Position numbers and translations under genes: made by a program. Shown piece after piece: positions 9,845 through 27,460 of a stretch of 31,650 nt of DNA; position 1 is the first letter of the stretch; each line of letters opens with the position of its first letter. The stretch is from NCBI GenBank assembly GCA_026770585.1, contig MU646315.1, positions 290,741 through 322,390 on the forward strand. Reading direction: 5' to 3'. Under the pieces are notes generated by a model, which was given only the letters and a program-made list of their open reading frames with translations, was not told the DNA's origin and searched no databases. The stretch comes from Baffinella frigidus (Eukaryota; Cryptophyceae; Cryptomonadales; Baffinellaceae).

Positions 9845-10110
9845 GCAACCTTCAGTTTCCCACCCTCCACATCCAGAACTTGCCTCTGCAAGCCACCGCC
9901 GCGATGCGCCTCCATCAGATGCGCCACCCTCTCGCCGTTCGCTCCTCGGCGGAGGACACACCTCCAGTTTCCCGCCCTCCACTTCCAGCACGTGCCAGCC
10001 GCATCCTCCAGTTTCCCGCCCTCCACGTCCAGCACGTGCCAGCCGCCGCCGTGACGCGTCTCCCTCCGATGCGCCTCCCTCTCGCCGTTCGCTCCTCAGC
10101 TGAGGACAAC
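9845..10110. repeat. Direct repeats upstream of the zinc-finger gene
   Basis: The block cagtttcccrccctccac plus tccagmacktgcc occurs three times (about 9851, 9965, 10011). The block tctcgccgttcgctcctc occurs at about 9932 and 10081. The region is GC-rich and keeps long frames open on the minus strand, which I attribute to composition. Confidence 0.55.
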
Positions 10111-10226
10111 ACGGCTGGGTCAACGACGGAAAGCAAGCGCAAGGTACGCACACCACCACCACGCCTTTGTGCCGCACCTGCTTCACCCGGGGGCAAACTG
10201 GAGTTGAACAGCCCACCCTTTCACAG

Positions 10227-10763
10227 GCGGAGACCGAGCTTCAGCAGGCTGGCGTGCAGGAGGGTGACTCCTACGCTGGTGCGCTGTGGAGAGACCTGCA
10301 TCGCGCAGTTCCGCGGCAGGAGGAGCGCTGCGAGAAGGAGGGGACGCTGCTGGTCGCACACATGCCGGAGAAGACGGCGGCGACGCTCCCATTCGAAGCT
10401 GCAACGGGGGAGCGACCATATGTCTGCGAGACGTGCGGCAAATCGTTCTCGCGGTCTGGCAGTCTAGCTGTGCACATGCGGATCCATTCGGGGGAGAAGC
10501 CGTACGTCTGCAAGACGTGCGGCAAGGCGTTCTCCGAGTCCGGCAACTGTGATGTGCACATGCGGACCCATTCGGGGGAGAAGCCGTACGTCTGCAAGAC
10601 GTGCGGCAACGCGTACTCGGGGTCGAGCAGCCTGTCTGTGCACATGCGGTCGCATGAGGGGGTCAAGCCGTTCGTCTGCGAGACGTGCTGCAAGGCCTTC
10701 TCCCATCCCGGTAGCCTGACTAGGCACAAACGGACGCATACTGGCCTGGGCGGAAGCACCTAG
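10227..10763 (+). CDS. C2H2 zinc-finger protein, 4 fingers (5' end incomplete)
   Basis: Likely a nuclear DNA-binding protein. Four consecutive C2H2 fingers fill the C-terminal two-thirds: [51 protein letters not shown] and CETCCKAFSHPGSLTRH, with linkers HSGEKP. The third linker is degenerate (HEGVKP). The frame ends at TAG after HTGLGGST. The last finger carries an additional Cys (CETCCK). The upstream residues (ETELQQAGVQEGDSYAGALW...) are not repetitive. I begin the exon at the acceptor tttcacag|GCGGAG (10227). The first in-frame ATG just before the fingers is in MPEKTAATLPF (about 10363), so the real start is there or in an upstream exon. The finger consensus matches the minus-strand gene at 733-1833, so the two are paralogues. 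Confidence 0.85.
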   Translation, partial: AETELQQAGVQEGDSYAGALWRDLHRAVPRQEERCEKEGTLLVAHMPEKTAATLPFEAATGERPYVCETCGKSFSRSGSLAVHMRIHSGEKPYVCKTCGKAFSESGNCDVHMRTHSGEKPYVCKTCGNAYSGSSSLSVHMRSHEGVKPFVCETCCKAFSHPGSLTRHKRTHTGLGGST

Positions 10764-10898
10764 TACGCGAGTATGTAATTTTCGTTTGTAGTAATACATG
10801 CAGCGCATCAAGTGTGTCGGACGTGGCGCCCTCTGGACCAAAACAGACTTCGCCAGAGCGGGGAAGCCCGAGCTCTCCCTCACTCTAACCATCCCGGC

Positions 10899-11013
10899 TA
10901 CAGGGGTACCTGTAGAAAATGCACCCCCCCTAGGACCACCATAGGACCCTAGGCATGGTCCTACTGTAGGGTCCTAGGGTGAGGCGGTTTCTTATGAGCG
11001 AAGCACCCCTGTA
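10899..11013. mobile_element. Palindromic element, GGGGTACC family
   Basis: The ends tacaggggtacc and cacccctgta, the cctaggac...gtcctaggg core and the ggcggtttcttatgagcga arm are shared with 8111-8231. The left arm is rearranged (cctgtagaaaatgcac). Confidence 0.7.
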
Positions 11014-11214
11014 CCCGAGTGGGCGCGCAATCAGTTGCACCCTCTTGCGTCTTTGCAAGAGGGTGCTTCGTCCTGCCTAGCGACTGGATTCTGCCGAGTC
11101 CTGCCACCCTCTTGCGCCTCCACAGGAAAGTAGGTTTACATGTAGGACCCTACAGTACGCCTATCTATGACCCTTCGGTGGTGCTAGGATGGGGCGCCGC
11201 TCCTTGAGAGCGAG

Positions 11215-11300
11215 ACACGAAGCATGGCCTTTCTGCAGGATACGTTCCGGTGTCCGCCTATGTTGGGAGCTCGAAGAACCTAAAGGACCTAAAGGACACC
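11215..11300 (+). repeat. Dispersed SINE-like repeat, type B copy
   Basis: ggcctttctgcaggatacgt, then ccggtgtccgcctatgttgg, gagctcgaagaa and tandem cctaaagga units. Confidence 0.7.
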
Positions 11301-11409
11301 CCTGCACGCTGGTGTCGCCATGGCGGTTTCTTTGCATGGTTTCGCAACAGCCACACCCATGCGCGGAACGCAAGTGCCCTCCTCGACACCTTGGGAACAG
11401 TGTCCTTCA

Positions 11410-11527
11410 CAGGGGTACCTCGCTCATGAGAAACCGCCCCTCCCTCCAGGATCACCACAGGGCCCTGGCATAGGCCTTCTGTAGGGTCCTAGGGAGGGGC
11501 GGTTTCTGATGAGCGAGGTACTCCTGT
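11410..11527. mobile_element. Palindromic element, GGGGTACC family
   Basis: caggggtacctcgctcatga pairs with tgatgagcgaggtactcctg. The core runs gatcaccacagggccctggc to tagggtcctaggg. Best-preserved copy of the family in the window. Confidence 0.75.
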
Positions 11528-11651
11528 ATTGAGACCAACATGGCCAGGGAGAGCTGTATCACTACCAACACGGCCGCCGTATACACCCCCGCCGAGGCTT
11601 TGTCGGAGCAGGCCACTGTGCATACCCACCCCAGGAAGATACACCTCACGG

Positions 11652-11720
11652 TACAGGGGTACCTCGCTCATAAGAAACCGCCCCCCCCCTAGGACCTCCA
11701 TACAGGGGTACCTCGGCTAT
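11652..11720. mobile_element. Truncated palindromic element copies, GGGGTACC family
   Basis: A left arm (tacaggggtacctcgctcat) is cut after ctaggacctcca, and a second left end (tacaggggtacctcggcta) starts at 11701. Confidence 0.6.
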
Positions 11721-11744
11721 AAGAACACCCTTGCTCCAAGGTCG

Positions 11745-11930
11745 GTCAGTCTGTGTTTTCTTAAAATAAGAGAATCGAGGCAGAATCCGATCGGTCCGAT
11801 TTTCCTATGGTTCAGAAAACGCACGAAAGCGGTCGGTCCGCGTTTTCTTCAAGATTAAGAAAACGCAGGAAAGCGGTCGGTCTACGTTTTCTTAAAGTTA
11901 AAAAAACGCAGGGAGAATCTGGTCGGTGCT
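11745..11930. repeat. ~45 bp tandem repeat, CGGTCGGTCxGxGTTTTCTTAA
   Basis: Four diverged units built from gcggtcggtc, cgttttcttaaa and a mirrored aagaaaacgcagg. A second cluster of the same repeat lies at 12735-12870, on the other side of the 172 bp minisatellite. Confidence 0.75.
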
Positions 11931-11984
11931 CGTAAGAAAGTGTCTCCTCGTACCTCATTGCATACAGTACATGTAGGCCTCACC

Positions 11985-12570
11985 ATAAGCCAGTTTCAAC
12001 CGCAGCCCCCCCCCAAAAGGTACAAGTGTAGGGGGTACACACGTGAGCCGCCCTGCAGGTGCCCACACATCCCTAAAGTGGCCGAGTAGGCCAACCTGTG
12101 AACGGCCCCTGGTGACAACACGTGCTTTGAGAGTTTCAAACTAGATAACCCCACGAGTGTAAGCCAGTTTCAACCGCAACCTCCCCCTCAAAGGTACAAA
12201 TAGGGTGCAAACACCCGCCCTGCAGGTGCTCACACATCGCTAAAGTGGCAGAGAACGCCAACCTGTGATGGGCGACTGATGACACCACGTTCATTGGATA
12301 CTGCAAACTAGATAACCCCACGATCGTAAGCCAGTTTGAACCGCAGTCCCCCCCCAAAAGGTACAAGTGTAGGGTGCACACACGTGAACCGCCCTGCAGG
12401 TGCCCACAAATCACCAAAGTGGCCGAGTAGACCAACCTGTGAAAGGCACCTGGTGTCAACACAATCTCTGGGTATTTCGACCCAAATGACTCCACGATTG
12501 TAGGCCCGTTTCAACCGCAATCCCCACCCCAAAGGCGCAAGTGTGAAGGGCAAGCAAGTGAACCGCCCTA
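11985..12570. repeat. ~172 bp minisatellite, about 3.4 copies
   Basis: Unit starts, all variants of taagccagtttcaaccgca, lie at about 11987, 12159, 12327 and 12500. Within units, ccgccctgcaggtgcccaca, aaagtggccgagtaggccaa and actagataaccccacg recur. Several unrelated minus-strand frames follow the unit and are not genes. Confidence 0.85.
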
Positions 12571-12734
12571 CAGGTGACCAAAAAAACAATCCGAATTTTG
12601 AAAGTTGCACCACTCAGGAACCTGTTTTTCTCAGGAAATGTTGGCTTGTTTTTCGGCCCGAAAAATCGCCAGATCCATTCTCCAGGGGGGTCAGCGATGT
12701 GAGGCCCAAATTTTTCTTGGCAAACACAGAATCC

Positions 12735-12870
12735 GGCTGGTCGGTGTTTTCCTAATTCATTAGAAGACACGAGAATGCGGTCGGTCGGTGTTTTCTTAAA
12801 ATAAGAAAACAGGGGAGAATTCAGTCGGTCCGATTTTCTTAGGTTGAGGAAAACACATGGGGTCGGATTC
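12735..12870. repeat. Second cluster of the ~45 bp GGTCGGT repeat
   Basis: ggtcggtgttttcctaattc, gcggtcggtcggtgttttct and gtcggtccgattttctta are the same unit as at 11745-11930. Confidence 0.75.
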
Positions 12871-12888
12871 GGTGTGGTTTCTTGTAAG

Positions 12889-12987
12889 GCGCTTTCTTAT
12901 AACCGAGGTACCCCTGCAGGACCCTAGGCATAGCCCTACTGTAGGGTCCTAGGAGGAGACGTTTCTTATGAGCGAGGTACCCCTGTA
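12889..12987. mobile_element. Palindromic element, GGGGTACC family
   Basis: ggcgctttcttataaccgag and tacccctg at the left; ctactgtagggtcctagg and cttatgagcgaggtacccct at the right. Both arms run in the same direction, so this is a fusion of two right halves. Confidence 0.6.
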
Positions 12988-12989
12988 GA

Positions 12990-13560
12990 GGAGCCGGGCG
13001 GTCTCGGCATCGTTGCACAACAGCCACACCCCATCCAAAGGAAGATACTCCTGACGGTAGAGGAGAGGCTCCGTGCATCCACCCCCTCGGAGGGATTGTC
13101 TGAGCAGGACCTAGAGAAAGGTCGAGGAGAGAGAGAGACAAAAGCTGCGTACACCTGACGGTAGAGGAGCAGACGCCTTCCTGTATTTAGACCGACATGG
13201 CCAGCGAGAGAGCTTTATTACTACCAACACGGCCGTCATGCATGTCCTCTTATGGAAGACACACCTCACAGAAGAGGAGCAGGCGTCGTACCAACGCCCG
13301 CTTTCTTCGTACTCTCAGAGAGAGAGAGGGGGAGGGAGGGAGAGAGAGAGAGAGAGAGAGAGAGAAGCTGCGTACTCATCATGGAAGAGGAGCAGGCGCC
13401 GTGTCGACGCCCGCTTTCTCAAACTCCTTGGTCAGCCCTGCCCGGCACGCCCGAGAGAGTGAGACCGATTCGAATGGCACTTTTAGGGTTCGGGGTTCAG
13501 GGTTCAGATGATCCACCAGGTAGGCAGAGAGAGAGAGTTTTTTTGCTGATACAGATGTAG
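12990..13560. repeat. Diverged repeats around GA microsatellite
   Basis: The phrase gacggtagaggagcaggcg with variants occurs at about 13038, 13157, 13271 and 13384. It is separated by gacatggccagcgagag/taccaacacggccg phrases that also occur at 11535-11580 and 20950-20990. A (GA)n run lies at about 13312-13365. No gene. Confidence 0.5.
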
Positions 13561-13622
13561 GGGCTGCTAGGACCACCACGGGGCCCCATGTATCGCCTAC
13601 TGTAGGGTCCTGGTCATGCAAA

Positions 13623-13780
13623 ACGCTAATGCCAGTGAGGTATTTAGATCCTACGGATTGCCTACGGTAGGTAGGGGGCTCCTACGACTTTTAAAATGCA
13701 AAATAATTTAAAAATCGTAGGAGCCCCCCTACCTACCGTAGGCAATCCGTAGGCTGTAAGTACCTCGCTGGCGTTAGCGT
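13623..13780. mobile_element. Near-perfect palindrome, 158 bp
   Basis: The left arm acgctaatgccagtgaggta, then cctacggattgcctacggta and ggtagggggctcctacga, is matched by the right arm almost base for base. The loop is an A/T-rich ~30 bp. A MITE-like, strongly hairpin-forming element with the TACGGTAGG core seen at 18635-19011. Confidence 0.8.
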
Positions 13781-13854
13781 GCGGCATTACTGAGGCAGCT
13801 GTAGCCCGGCCTCGCGCCGCTACTCAGGTGCAGGGCAAAACACCAAGTTGACAA

Positions 13855-13945
13855 CAGACCTACAAGTTGTCGGCATACCTGCAAGTTGACAAGAGAACTG
13901 ACAATAGACCTACAAGTTGACAACATAGCTATAAGTTGACGACGG
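13855..13945. repeat. Tandem (ACCTACAAGTTGACAA)n
   Basis: Four to five diverged units of acctacaagttgacaaca. The stop codon of the distal alternative DcpS last exon falls in this repeat, so that exon's last residues are encoded by it. Confidence 0.6.
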
Positions 13946-14044
13946 ACCGAGAGAGTCGCGGATGATGCATTGGAGGTTGACGTCTTGGTAGGAAGTAGGA
14001 AGCAGGCGGAAGTTCTCCATTACGTCGAACAGGTTGTGAGCCCT
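13910..14044 (-). CDS. DCPS: DcpS alternative last exon, copy a (distal)
   Basis: Acceptor gctag|AGG. The 135 bp frame reads RAHNLFDVMENFRLLP, then SYQDVNLQCIIRDSL, then a tail ending VVNL and TAG. Its phase matches exon 11 (phase 0). It lacks the GCSIGK start of the other copies but aligns with the RAHLL...VIENL region of animal DcpS. Its use would give a 302-residue protein. Confidence 0.7.
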   Translation of the reverse strand, partial: RAHNLFDVMENFRLLPTSYQDVNLQCIIRDSLGPSSTYSYVVNL

Positions 14045-14124
14045 CTAGCTGAGTACAACTGGGCTCCCCATACAAAAGACATTTACATTACAACCTCCCG
14101 TACAAACGGGCAACTAAAATAAAT

Positions 14125-22948
<8,824 letters not shown>

Positions 22949-23016
22949 CCAATGACGCGACCACCCTCCGAATCGAGAACGCCCGCGCCGTGTGTCCTCG
23001 GGCGAGCCGGAACATT

Positions 23017-23127
23017 TCATCCTTAAGTGAACTGCTCTGTGGAGATAATCTTAAGTCCAATCGTCGGCAACTTATTGCAGTTTTACTGCAGGATACGGCA
23101 GTTGACTTAAGGTGAAATATGTCTGGC
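23017..23127. mobile_element. Inverted-repeat element at the DcpS 5' end
   Basis: ttcatccttaagtgaactgc pairs with gcagttgacttaaggtgaaa. It lies ~70 bp upstream of the DcpS start codon and so occupies the likely promoter or 5' UTR. An in-frame upstream ATG (23020) lies at its edge. Confidence 0.65.
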
Positions 23128-23129
23128 GA

Positions 23130-23235
23130 CAAAGGCCTTCCTAAAGGACGGAAGGGCGTGTCTTTGGCATATGTTGGGAGAAATTAAAACCTAAAGGACC
23201 TAAAGGACCTATCAAACCACCTAAAGGACCTTGCT
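23130..23235 (+). repeat. SINE-like repeat, type A, tail-last orientation
   Basis: ggaagggcgtgtctttggca, tatgttgggagaaattaaaa, then tandem cctaaagga units (about 23190-23235). Confidence 0.8.
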
Positions 23236-23311
23236 GGCGATGGCGGAGAGCGAACCCTAAACCCTAAACCCCAAACCCTAAACCCTGAACCTTAAACCTG
23301 AAACCAGGCAG

Positions 23312-24870
23312 GGGAGTCTTCACAACCAGGAGTTGTCATGCCTCTGCGTCACCGCGCGACTTCACGAGGTCCAAACCCTGAACCCTGAACCCCACACCAC
23401 AAACCCTCAACCCTAAACCCCAAACCCTAAAACCCAAACCCTAGACCCTAAATCCTGAACCCTAAACCCTACACCCTCCCGGCCTCTCCAGGCACGCGGG
23501 AAGCCCGAAGAGGCAGCCAAGGAGTTTTGCATTCTGCTCGACCTTTTGGGCGACGTCGAGGTCTAAACCCTAGCCCTAACCTATAAATTCTAACCTCCGA
23601 CCGTAACGCCTGACCTCCACACGCTCGTCGTTCCCTAACCCGAACCTCTCAACCCGAAACCATGGACCCTGAACCCTTAAACCTAAACCCTGAACCCTGA
23701 ACCCCAAACCATGAACCCTGAACCCTGAACCCTGAACCCTAAACCCTAAACCCTAAACCCTAAACCCTAAACCCTAAACCCTAAACCCTAAACCCTAAAC
23801 CCTAAACCCCAAACCCTACACCCTGAACCCTAAACCCCAAACCCTAAACTTTAAATCCCAAACTCTAAGACCTAAACCCTAAACTCTAAACTCTAAACCC
23901 TAAACCCTAAACCCTAAACCCTAAACCCTGAACCCCAAACCCCAACCCCCAAACCCTAAACCCTACACCCTAAACCCTCCCGCGCAGGTCAAGGACTCCC
24001 CAGAGGATACGATGCCGTTCCAATGCCACGGTCTGCTGACTCGTGCCAGCCAAACCCTCAAGCTGCTCGATCCGGAGATTGGCGAGGTAAACCCTAAACC
24101 CAACAGAGCCCAACGACACGCCCTTCCGTAGAAAGGATCTGCAGAAAAATAATGTGTGCTTTCGGATGGCGTTAAGCTCTCCACTCGAGAATGCTAGAGG
24201 GGCCTATTTACATGTGGGGGTGTAAATATTTTTGCCAGGATAAGGTAAAGTAACCTCCTGACTGTGCAATTTGAGCTGAGTCACGTGACCATTCAACGAA
24301 AGTTACTACGCAAATGCCCACTTTTAAAAGCAACTCGGTTTTAAATAGGCCCCTCTAGCGTTCTCAAGTGGCTCCAGTGCAGAGGCTCGTGAAGAGGGGA
24401 TAGAGGGTGATTCTCATGGGGTGTTTGAGTTAATCCAAAAGGATCGCGCTCGCACAGGGGGTTGGGGTTATGCTTTAGGTCCTTTAGGTTACATAGGGGG
24501 ACACCGGAACTTGTTCTGTAGCCAGGAAAACCATCACGCTTCTCGATCCGGAGATTGAGGAGGTAAACCCTATTTATCCTAAACACCGAAATCTAAACCC
24601 TAAACACTGAAATCTAAACCCTAAACCCTAAACCCTAAACCCTAAACCCTAAACCCTAAAACCTAAGCCCTGGGCCCTAAACCCCAAGCCCTAAACCCTA
24701 AACCCTAAACCCTAAACCTCAAACCCTAAACCCTAAAACCCAAACCCTCAACCCTAAATCCTCAATCCTAAACCCCAAACCCTGAACCCTAAACCCTAAA
24801 CCCTAAACCCTTAACCCTAGACCAGGACGATCTGATCGAGGCAGTGGCTCTTGAGATGGCCAAGCTGGAA
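23312..24870 (+). CDS. Helical-repeat (TPR-like) protein, four exons, partial
   Basis: Four exons in one frame, all phase 0, joined by GT-AG introns of CCCTAAA-type repeats: 23312-23368, 23492-23560, 23988-24086 and 24826-24870. Joined pieces read ...NQELSCLCVTARLHE / ARGKPEEAAKEFCILLDLLG... / VKDSPEDTMPFQCHGLLTRA...LLDPEIGE / DDLIEAVALEMAKLE. The helix-turn-helix pattern with ARGKPEEAAKEF (compare the TPR G-x-x-x-x-A signature) suggests an alpha-helical repeat protein, but I cannot name the family. The last donor (CTGGAA|gtgcga) is the weakest call; the frame stays open a little longer. Neither the 5' nor the 3' end was found. A repeat-derived promoter shared with the divergent DcpS gene (ATG at 22948) is possible. 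Confidence 0.65.
23369..23987. repeat. Telomere-like introns of the helical-repeat gene
   Basis: Introns 23369-23491 and 23561-23987 consist almost entirely of CCCTAAA/CCCTGAA/CCCCAAA heptamers, including eleven perfect ccctaaa units near 23737-23810. A shorter tract (23253-23300) precedes the first exon. Confidence 0.95.
24100..24425 (-). repeat. SINE-like repeat, type A, split by an inverted-repeat insertion
   Basis: The type A sequence (cgacacgcccttccgtagaa, ggatctgcagaaaaataatg, ttaagctctcc) is interrupted at 24181 and resumes at 24372 (ctccagtgcagaggctcgtg, aagaggggatagagggtg). ctcc is present on both sides of the insert. Confidence 0.8.
24181..24371. mobile_element. MITE inserted in the SINE-like repeat, 191 bp
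   Basis: The ends actcgagaatgctagagggg, cctattta and taaataggcccctctagc, gttctcaagt are inverted repeats of about 30 bp. A possible 4 bp target duplication (ctcc) flanks it. The interrupted host repeat proves insertion. Confidence 0.8.
24470..24540 (-). repeat. SINE-like repeat fragment, type B
   Basis: ttaggtcctttaggtt, then gggggacaccggaacttgtt and ctgtagccaggaaaaccat, fused directly to the copied exon end at 24537. Confidence 0.6.
24537..24566 (+). pseudogene. Copied 3' end of the second helical-repeat exon
   Basis: cttctcgatccggagattga, ggag|gtaaaccc repeats the end of the exon at 23988-24086 (LLDPEIGE|gtaaaccc) as LLDPEIEE with its donor. No acceptor precedes it. Confidence 0.8.
24567..24825. 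repeat. Telomere-like tract before exon 4 of the helical-repeat gene
   Basis: CCCTAAA heptamers in the coding orientation, ending in the acceptor ctagaccag|GACG. Confidence 0.95.
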
Positions 24871-24894
24871 GTGCGAATGTGCTTGTACGGGGGG

Positions 24895-25045
24895 GCAGAG
24901 GATTAAGAAACGTTTTTCGTGAGTTCCTTAAGAATTAAGGAACGGAAGGCGGGCGGTTTCACTGAGTTCCTTAATAATAATTGAGGAACGGAAGGCGGGC
25001 GTTTTCAGATTCCCGGTTCCTTATGAGCGAGGTTCCCCTGTAGGG
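24895..25045. repeat. Tandem GAGTTCCTTAA repeats and a palindromic-element end
   Basis: gagttccttaagaattaagg, aacggaaggcgggcggtttc recurs once with an ataataattgagg variant. It ends in ccttatgagcgaggttcccc, a right end of the GGGGTACC family. Confidence 0.6.
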
Positions 25046-25770
25046 TTTAGGGTTAAGGGTTTAGGGTTTTTGGTTGTGTGATAAGGGAGAACCCCCGCAG
25101 GGGGTCTTAGTACGCGGTGATGCTGGTCGTGTAATCAGTCAACTCACTCATGCATGGCGAATCCCTTCGGAAGACGGATCAGCACGCCTGCTTCCAGGGG
25201 GGGGTTCAGCCCGCTGTGTTGGTGCTGCAAGCAAGCCTCGATGTCCGCCTATGTTGGGAGCTGGAAGAACCTAAAGGACCTAAAGGACGATTTGTGGCGC
25301 TGATTGCCAGAAGGCGGCGTGGGTGCTTCTCCAGAAACAAATGTGCTATCCTCCTCCTCCGTGTGGAAGTCTGTGGGGAAATTACATTGAGGCCTCGCTC
25401 ATCACTGATAAAGTGTCTGCTCCCAGGACCCTACAGTAGGCCTATGCCTAGGGCCCTATGGTGGTCCTAGGAGGGGGCGCGCTTTCTTATGGGCGAGGTT
25501 CTTAACGCAACAGGCCCCACGCCGTCTTCGATTGGACGTAAGTCAAGCGGTGGACGTATCCTGCTAAAACAAAGGTAAGGGAAATTTCCGAGGTTTCAAA
25601 GGGCTAAATCCTTTTGCAAAGTAAATTGTATGTTGCATGCACTAAGTCGCCTCCGAGTAAGTCCACCGCCAGCGTACCCTGTTTGCCTTCACGCAAAAAG
25701 GGTGCACGCTTGGGCAATTTTAGCAGGCTCACTCGTGAAGGCTTTTTGATTCTGGTCCTTTGTGTCCTGT
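25046..25770. other. No gene; repeat fragments
   Basis: Contains a short TTTAGGG-type run (25040-25068), a type B SINE-like copy in plus orientation (25235-25290) and a right half of the GGGGTACC palindromic family (25425-25503). A weak inverted repeat lies at 25560-25730 (cctgctaaaac / attttagcagg). I see no defensible exon. Confidence 0.5.
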
Positions 25771-25774
25771 AGGT

Positions 25775-26480
25775 GTTACATGCTCCCAAGAAAGCCCAAC
25801 GACGCGCCCTTCCGTAGAAAGAATCTGCAGAAAAGAGATTTGTGCTTTCGGATCGCGATAAGCTCTCCAGTGCAGAGGCTCGTGAAGAGGGGGTAGAGGG
25901 TGATTCTCATGGGGTGTTTGAGTTAATCCACAGGGACCGCGTTCTTTAGGCGCTCCTTTAGGTCCTTCAACGACACGCCTTTCCGTAGACAAGATCTGCA
26001 GAAAAAACAGGGGTTTCAGGTCCTTCAGGTTCTTTGAGCTCCCAACATAGGCGGACACCGGAACTTGTTCTGTACGAGCTCGTAGAAAGGCCATTTTTAG
26101 GTCCTTTAGGTTTTAATTTCGCCCAACATACGCCAATGACACGCCCTTCCGTAGAAAGGACTGTAGAGAAAGCATTTTTGCTTTCGGATCGCGTTTAGCT
26201 CTCCAGTGCAGAGGATCGTGAAGAGGGGATACAGGGCGACTCTCTTGGGGTCTTTGAGGAGTCCTCAACTGGGAACACGCTCGCACCGATTCCGTTATTT
26301 CCGTTGTTTGCGTTATTTCCTATAGGTCCTGTAGGTTTTAATTTCGATTTATTTCCGATGCTTCCTTGTTTCGTCCTTTCGTCGTTTAGGTCCTTTAGGT
26401 TCTAAATGCTCCCAACATGGCCCAACGACACGCCTTTCCGTAGAAAAGATCTGCAGAAAAACATTTTTGCTTTCAGATCG
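25775..26480 (-). repeat. Cluster of SINE-like repeat copies, types A and B
   Basis: Copies at 25790-25960 (A), 25960-26005 (A, short), 26010-26098 (B), 26099-26275 (A, long) and 26385-26475 (A), each headed by ttaggtcctttaggtt-type units. Several open frames here are translations of the repeat. Confidence 0.85.
26099..26460. repeat. ~365 bp segment duplicated at 28230-28595
   Basis: Beyond the SINE-like unit itself, the unique-looking middle (gactctcttggggtctttga, ctgggaacacgctcgcaccg, attccgttatttccgtt, tttatttccgatgcttcctt) occurs in the same order at 28366-28515. Confidence 0.85.
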
Positions 26481-26498
26481 TTATTTAGGTTCGTCCTG

Positions 26499-27118
26499 TT
26501 AGGCCGTTTCTTACGCTGGAATCGAGAAAGGAAGAATAAGAGATTGTAATTGACTTTTGAATCAAAGTACTAGTACAAATTAATAGTCCACTGCTTGACT
26601 TCTTAATCTCACGAACAGCGATTTTTGCGTTTCTTACGCTGAATTCGAGAAAGGAAGAATAAGCCCGAGGAAATGCCTGTTAGGTTACGGACCTTTCCAA
26701 GAGAAAAAGGTCGACAGATCCATAGGAACACATGACAGGATCGAGTTTTCACGAAAACGAAAACCCCGTGCCGCCTCCTTTTTCCTCTTTTCATATCTTT
26801 TTGCACAGGTTATGGATCTTTTCAAGACAAAAAGGTCGACAGATCGATAGGAACACATGACAAAGCGTTTGCTTTTTTCTCAGAAATCACTTCTTTTTGC
26901 ACAGGTTAGGGTTTTGCTAGGAATCCCGATCCAGAAAATCGGCCGCGGAGAGGCCTCTCCGCGGCCGTTCCGCGACCGATTTTGAGGAAGGAGGAATAAG
27001 CTTTTCGCTTATTCTTCCTTTCTCGATCCGTAAGAAACGCCATCCTCCGAAAAGGAGGTTTTGTGCTTTACAATCTCGTATTCTCCCTTTCTCGATTCCA
27101 GCGTAAGAAACGGCCTTA
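26499..27118. mobile_element. 620 bp terminal-inverted-repeat element
   Basis: The ends ttaggccgtttcttacgctg, gaatcgagaaaggaagaata, agagattgtaa match the reverse complement of the right end (..caatctcgtattctccctttctcg..aaacggcctta) over about 50 bp. The interior holds two more inverted copies of the cgtttcttacgctgaattcg/gagaaaggaagaataag motif and a perfect cggccgcggagaggcctctccgcggccg-type palindrome near 26940. No transposase-like frame is seen, so it is probably non-autonomous. It splits a block of SINE-like repeats. Confidence 0.8.
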
Positions 27119-27460
27119 GGTCCTTTAGGTTTTAATTTCGTCCTTTAGGTGTTATGATCCTTTAGGTCCTTTAGGTTTTAATTTCGCCCAACATATGCCA
27201 ACGACACGCCCTTCCGTAGAAAGGATCTGCAGAGAAAGCATTTTTGCTTTCGGATCGCGTTGAGCTCTCCTTTAGGTCCTTGAGATCCTTTAGGTTTTAA
27301 TTTTGCCCAACATACGCCAACGACACGCCCTTCCGTAGAAAGGACTGCAGAGAAAGCATTTTTGCTTTCGGATCGCGTTTAGCTCTCCAATGCAGAGGCT
27401 CGTGAAGAGGGGATAAAGGGTTGGTTCTCTTGGGGTGTTTGAGTTGATCCATACGACCTC
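27119..27460 (-). repeat. Two SINE-like repeat copies, type A
   Basis: Copies at 27160-27268 and 27270-27460. The second is the longest version, through gaagaggggataaagggttg and gtgtttgagttgatcc. Confidence 0.85.

Noticed and set aside
8912-10216. 434-codon minus-strand open frame
   Set aside because: It starts at a non-ATG codon, runs through two SINE-like copies and GC-rich direct repeats, and shows no domain. Composition explains it.
13855-13945. Possible CRISPR-like array (repeated ACCTACAAGTTGACAA)
   Set aside because: Units are contiguous and diverged with no regular spacers, and the DNA is eukaryotic.
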